A DNA stretch of 64,000 bases from Rhizophagus irregularis (taxonomy: Eukaryota > Glomeromycota > Glomeromycetes > Glomerales > Glomeraceae). Below are positions 59,690 to 64,000 of the stretch, one piece after another (within the stretch, counting starts at the first letter, position 1; each line of letters starts with the position of its first letter). The notes beneath the pieces were generated by a model, which had not been told where the DNA came from, did not search any database, and saw nothing but the letters and a program-made list of their open reading frames with translations. The stretch spans positions 806,001 to 870,000 of the forward strand of contig NC_089445.1 of NCBI RefSeq assembly GCF_026210795.1, given 5' to 3'. A program made the translations under genes and the position numbers.

Positions 59690-61168
59690 TCATCTATAAT
59701 TAAATTCGTATTTTTTTAGAGTACCTTTTTCTTCGAATATTTGACAAATATTTTCAAACTTTTCTTTATCATCACCATTCACACAATGAAATCCTATTTT
59801 TAATCCTCCTTCTTTGTATTCTTCATCATAATTTACTAAAAAATTTTCTAATTCCTCATTATTAAAATTCCATTTTCCTATCAAATTAATCTCCTTTAAA
59901 TTATTTAATCCTCTTGTAGATAATAATTCGAAAAATGGTTTGGCTTCTAAAATTTCATTATTTTCATCCTCATTTATTCTCGTTTCAAGTAAAAGATGAT
60001 TTAATTTAATACAAGATGATAATAATAATTCTATATCTTTCAATTCATTATTTGTCACCCATAAATTCAAGTCTTCTATTAAAGGACAATACTCTATAAT
60101 AGTATTAATATAATTTGTTATAAAATTATCATCTTTTATATAATTTGTTTCTATTTTAATCTTCTTTAACTTTGAATTCGACTGTTTTAAAAGTGTTATG
60201 AATGAATCAAATAAATTTATCTCAAATAATGTGATCTCTAATACTTCTAATGATGGTAATTCAATAGAATTTAATGAAATCATATTTTTACCAATAAAAG
60301 TATTTTCTTTTCCTAGATCGATAGATAAATGCTTTAAATTTATCAATGAATTATTAATAATTAATGATGATATATCTTCTTCTTTAAATTCAATAGAAAT
60401 TAAAGTATTTGTTAAAGAATTTAATGAATTTGATAAATTTGTTAAATTTGAACATTTTTCATAATCATAAGATATGAATTTAATCCATTTTAAATTTTCT
60501 TGTGATGATATTAATTTTGCCAATCCAATATTATCATAATTTGGATAATTAAAATATATATAAATAATTAATTCTGTTATATTATTAGTTATTTTTGATA
60601 ATTCATTAAAAATTTCTTGTGATATTCTGGTTGTACATTCTAATTTTACTATATTTTGAAAATTTTTAATATATTTATCATCTTCAAAAAAATTTATTAA
60701 TGATAAATTATTAGGTAAAATAAAATAATCAATTTTTGGTAAATTATTTAAAAATAATTTCCATAATTCTTCAATTAAAATATTTTGATTAAAATAATTA
60801 TGAAAATTATTTTCACTTAATATCCCATTGGATATTTTAAGTATTAAATTTTGTGATAATATACGACAATATGATATATAATTATACATGGGATGATTAT
60901 TAATAATATAAGATTTTGTTATATCTTTAAATATTATTAATTCTTTAATAGGTATAGGAAGTGATAAAAGTATTGTATGAGATATTGGTTTCCAAAATTT
61001 TTTTGAATAAAATGTATTTTTCCATGGGTAATATCTCCAAAGTATTGATACTCCAATTTTTGACCAACTATGATTTAATTGTATACAATTATATAAATCA
61101 TGAGTATTTTCTGATAAATTTTCTAATATATTTGTTATAAAATCTTCGTTAAGATTTGTAAGTGCCAT
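59690..61168 (-). CDS. F-box protein with LRR-like repeats
   Basis: A single exon of 492 residues. The N-terminus has an F-box-like segment (NEDFITNILENLSENTHDLY, then NHSWSKIGVSILWRYYPW). The remainder is a series of irregular leucine-rich strands and helices (LKHLSIDLGKEN, LPSLEVLEITLFEIN, CPLIEDLNLWVTNN, LNNLKEINLIGKWN) ending at KKYEFNYR. This matches the large F-box family of Rhizophagus rather than a canonical orthologue. It should act as an SCF substrate receptor if it binds Skp1. The start is the first ATG, directly behind a homopolymer tract. Codon use is AT-biased like the neighbours. Confidence 0.85.
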   Translation of the reverse strand: MALTNLNEDFITNILENLSENTHDLYNCIQLNHSWSKIGVSILWRYYPWKNTFYSKKFWKPISHTILLSLPIPIKELIIFKDITKSYIINNHPMYNYISYCRILSQNLILKISNGILSENNFHNYFNQNILIEELWKLFLNNLPKIDYFILPNNLSLINFFEDDKYIKNFQNIVKLECTTRISQEIFNELSKITNNITELIIYIYFNYPNYDNIGLAKLISSQENLKWIKFISYDYEKCSNLTNLSNSLNSLTNTLISIEFKEEDISSLIINNSLINLKHLSIDLGKENTFIGKNMISLNSIELPSLEVLEITLFEINLFDSFITLLKQSNSKLKKIKIETNYIKDDNFITNYINTIIEYCPLIEDLNLWVTNNELKDIELLLSSCIKLNHLLLETRINEDENNEILEAKPFFELLSTRGLNNLKEINLIGKWNFNNEELENFLVNYDEEYKEGGLKIGFHCVNGDDKEKFENICQIFEEKGTLKKYEFNYR

Positions 61169-62215
61169 GTTTTCTTGAAAAAAAAAAAAAAGAAAGGAAA
61201 TATGTATATATATATATTTTTTATTATTATTATTATTTTATTTGATCAGAACGTTTGGTTGACAGATATTTTAAATTATATATAAATATTTATCATTTAT
61301 TAGATTTAATTCTGTCTGATTGTGTAATCTTTTAAAAAAAATTAAATTAAAATAATTTCCGTTAATATCAATCAAAAATTTTGATTGGCTGATACTGGAG
61401 TTTACGTTCCGATTATAAGTTATAACCAATCAATATTATTATGTAAAACATGAGTTACATTTATTTCACAGGGGTACACAAACAATAATAAGATCCCAAA
61501 TAAAAATTATACATAAAGAGAATGTGATAATCAGGACAAATTATCTTGCGGATCTTCCCTCAACATTAGTCAATCGGTCAATCGGAAAAACTACTAAAAT
61601 TTATTGGTTCAAAAGATTAAAAAATATGTAATATATACATAAAACCCTTATCAGGAAATGTCATCATGAAATTTTTGGGAGTTTATCGACCGTTTCAGAA
61701 TTTTCTTAAAATTTAACGCTTAATAATAAGGATATTCGAACTTGTCTCAAAAATCATTCGAATCATCGGCCCGTGGAAATATCCTTCGGTCGACTTATTA
61801 TAATCTACGTCATTGTATTACCCAATGGGTGCACGCGCAGTCAAGAATATACGTAATTTTTGTCATGCCCGGTGTCACTTTCACACCTTAGAAGTGATTT
61901 AAGTCTATTCTTCACCCGTAACACAATCGGCAAAATTCCATAAAAATTTCGCATTTTTTTTTAGCAATAACTTCTCATTAATATAATGATGATTATAAAT
62001 AATGAAAATTAATATTTATTAATTATAAATAATTCGATATAATATATTTGTTATTATGTTTACTGTTTCAAAATCAAAAGTTTAGACCAAAACGGAACCT
62101 TATCCATAAAATATTATCTATTATTTTTTTTTGGCAATTCATGTAAATAAACTTAATTTAATATGATAAATCACTATTACTTATTTATGTATGAGATACC
62201 GTATATCATGCTATG

Positions 62216-62798
62216 ATTTCTCGAATGTCATTTTCTCGAATATATGGTTTTCCAAAAGTCATTTTCTCCGATTAATCATATCCCGGACATTTTACCGAAT
62301 TAATAAATGATGTATAGGATTTGAAAATGATTGACTGTCAAAAGATCATTTGATCAGTTGATTAGGATTTTAATGACCGATATTTTTTATGAGACTTCCA
62401 ATATTGAAAGTAGCATTAATTCTTATTGTTCACCGCAGTATTCCTTCCTAATGACCGAATTATAACTCAGTTATAGATATCAGTCTTTGACCGATATCTC
62501 TTTTCCCCCATCCAATAACTATTTAATATATATAATAAAATAATAATGCAATATGTACAATATGTACATAAATTTTTTTACGTGAGAACCATAAAAAAAA
62601 TCACCTAATAATTATCGTTCTTGACGCAATAATTCATTAATCCTTGTTTAATATTATTTATTGTCAATAAATACATATATTATGGAAATTGGCATTCGGG
62701 GATTTCGGAAAATGATCCAGTTCAGGAAATGAGCATCCAGAAGATTGACTTCAGGAAATGATACATTTGGGAAAATGGGAAAATGGCATTCATGAAAA
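62216..62798. mobile_element. Possible second copy of the MITE seen at 19353
   Basis: The left end has repeated TCATTTTCTC and GGTTTTCCAAAAG words. The right end has their reverse complements (GGAAAATG, TTCAGGAAATG, TTTGGGAAAATGG), including GCATCCAGAA, which also occurs at the right end of the 19353 element as GCATCCAGAAA. Length (about 580 bp) and orientation of motifs match. The arms are degenerate, so the boundaries are approximate. Confidence 0.42.
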
Positions 62799-62807
62799 GA
62801 TCCGACA

Positions 62808-63170
62808 ATAGTACCCCGAGTATCTTGCAAATTCGGGTATATTACATGGGTGGTTACTATACTTGGGGAATAAATACTTGTTATCTCATTGTGTATGAAG
62901 TATATACCGATGGATTTTATACTTTTTTATACTTTTTTATACCGGTGGAGTAATTTACAAAAAAAATCCATCGGTGTATACATAATACCGATTGGATAAA
63001 AGAATTTATATTGCGTAATAAATTTTACATAGTTCTCGGATATTTTACAAATTTTAAAATTTAAAATCGAAAATTACCGTATATAGATAGTATCCGGGTA
63101 TTTTAAAATTCAGGAAAATTTTTTGAGGGGTACTATACATACATAGACGGGGTACTATGGCCCGTGATAT
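62808..63170. repeat. Cluster of palindromes with GGGGTACTAT termini
   Basis: ATAGTACCCCGAGTATC near 62811 is matched in reverse complement by GGGGTACTAT twice near 63125-63168. Inside, TATACCGATGGATTTT at 62903-62918 pairs with AAAATCCATCGGTGTATA at 62963-62980. This may be a composite or degenerate MITE. Noncoding. Confidence 0.5.
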
Positions 63171-63247
63171 ATAGTAATTATTAAAAAAATTTGAGATTTG
63201 TACCGTAATGATTTCGATTGGATTAAGTTTTTTATTCAACCCAAAAC

Positions 63248-63249
<2 letters not shown>

Positions 63250-63279
<30 letters not shown>

Positions 63280-63323
63280 TGATAATAATAATAATAATAA
63301 CTGATAATAATAATAATAATAAT
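63250..63323. repeat. AAT microsatellite
   Basis: Three runs of AAT repeats are separated by two CTG interruptions, over about 74 bases. It is a simple sequence repeat, likely polymorphic between isolates. Confidence 0.9.
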
Positions 63324-64000
63324 GGTTTTAATATTACCGTATAACCCTGACTAAAATGCTCGGTCTAAATCAAATTTATCCGATTTAAAACGACCAAGGT
63401 ATAACTTCCATCCCGTCAATATTAATAATATATGCATGAAATTCGATTTATTTAAATATGACGATTTTTTAAGGAAATTCTTCCAATAGATCCTACGTAT
63501 TACATTTTAATGTTTATACAAGAGGGAAAGGTATGCTAAGTAATTTTTGGTATACATAATAAATGCATTTAACACGTGAATCTTCTTGTTACATAATACA
63601 ATAATAGGAGCCATATTGGATGTAGGACGGACCGATTAATGTTGATCACCCGATATTATTATAGGTATACACAGTTATGATTACAAAGATTACTACCAAA
63701 AATCGTCTTACCGACAATGGCATGGTAATTTCGCTGAATAAATAACATTTTGAATCATTGACTTTTTTATTAATTTTTTCATTAAAAAAATTTGATGTAT
63801 TTAATGTATACAAATAATGTCAAAGTAATTTCGTAGCAGGTAGTTTCACAAATATCCATTAGAAAAATTTAAGATAGAATAAGGATACAAATAACGTTTT
63901 ATACATAATAAATGTGTTCACTTTAATAAGTTATTTCAAAATAAATAGTAAGAAAGTAAAAAAAATGTTTGATCATTAGAATAAAATTCGGGGAAATGAC

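Larger units (their letters stand above)
61169..64000. other. Gene-free region with inverted repeats and a microsatellite
   Basis: No coding region is supported up to the end of the window. It contains a MITE-like element (62216-62798), a cluster of palindromes with GGGGTACTAT words (62808-63170) and an AAT microsatellite (63250-63323). Confidence 0.55.

Noticed and set aside
1-64000. CRISPR arrays, bacterial operons, rRNA or tRNA genes
   Set aside because: None was seen; spliced genes and base composition indicate a fungal nuclear region, and the short repeats lack regular spacers.

Overview
The window looks like nuclear DNA of an arbuscular mycorrhizal fungus, most likely Rhizophagus (Glomeromycotina). 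This is inferred from the very AT-rich sequence, the many short GT-AG introns, and the BTB-TLDc, F-box/LRR and degenerate kinase genes typical of that lineage. No species call can be proven from the sequence alone. Gene models below were built by hand from splice sites and reading phase; each multi-exon model closes in frame unless stated otherwise.

Layout. 2.4-9.2 kb: a divergent nitrate-assimilation pair, an NRT2-type nitrate transporter (minus) and a complete nitrate reductase (plus), sharing a 2.5 kb promoter rich in GATA-factor sites. 8.9-24 kb: three degenerate tandem duplication units, each with one copy of a six-helix membrane protein gene (first copy broken, second and third intact). 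The third unit also begins with a decayed copy of the 3' end of the nitrate reductase gene, which shows where the duplicated block came from. Several small inverted-repeat elements have landed here, one with a clear target duplication and an empty paralogous site. 24.6-31.3 kb: a ten-finger TFIIIA-like protein, a coiled-coil protein that may be AIRIM/C1orf109-like, and a large disordered serine-rich protein.

31.3-39.3 kb is gene-poor: one orphan two-exon gene, a small membrane ORF and a decayed BTB-TLDc gene. 39.3-47.1 kb holds four well-supported multi-exon genes on the plus strand: a BRCT-WGR-ATP-dependent DNA ligase, an SGF11/ATXN7L3-like SAGA subunit, a medium-chain (zeta-crystallin-like) oxidoreductase, and a seven-exon PAQR/Izh membrane receptor. 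49.7-61.2 kb holds signalling and ubiquitin-type family genes: two F-box/LRR-like proteins, a BTB-BACK-TLDc protein, an ankyrin-repeat protein with an Asp-rich tail, and directly upstream of it a pseudokinase that may be the N-terminal part of the same gene. 61.2-64 kb has no gene, only inverted repeats and a trinucleotide microsatellite.

The transporter and nitrate reductase together would import nitrate and reduce it to nitrite; nitrite reductase is not in the window. The other genes have no evident joint pathway. The most unusual items are the BRCT-WGR-ligase fusion, the duplication units with the nitrate reductase relic, and the pseudokinase/ankyrin locus.
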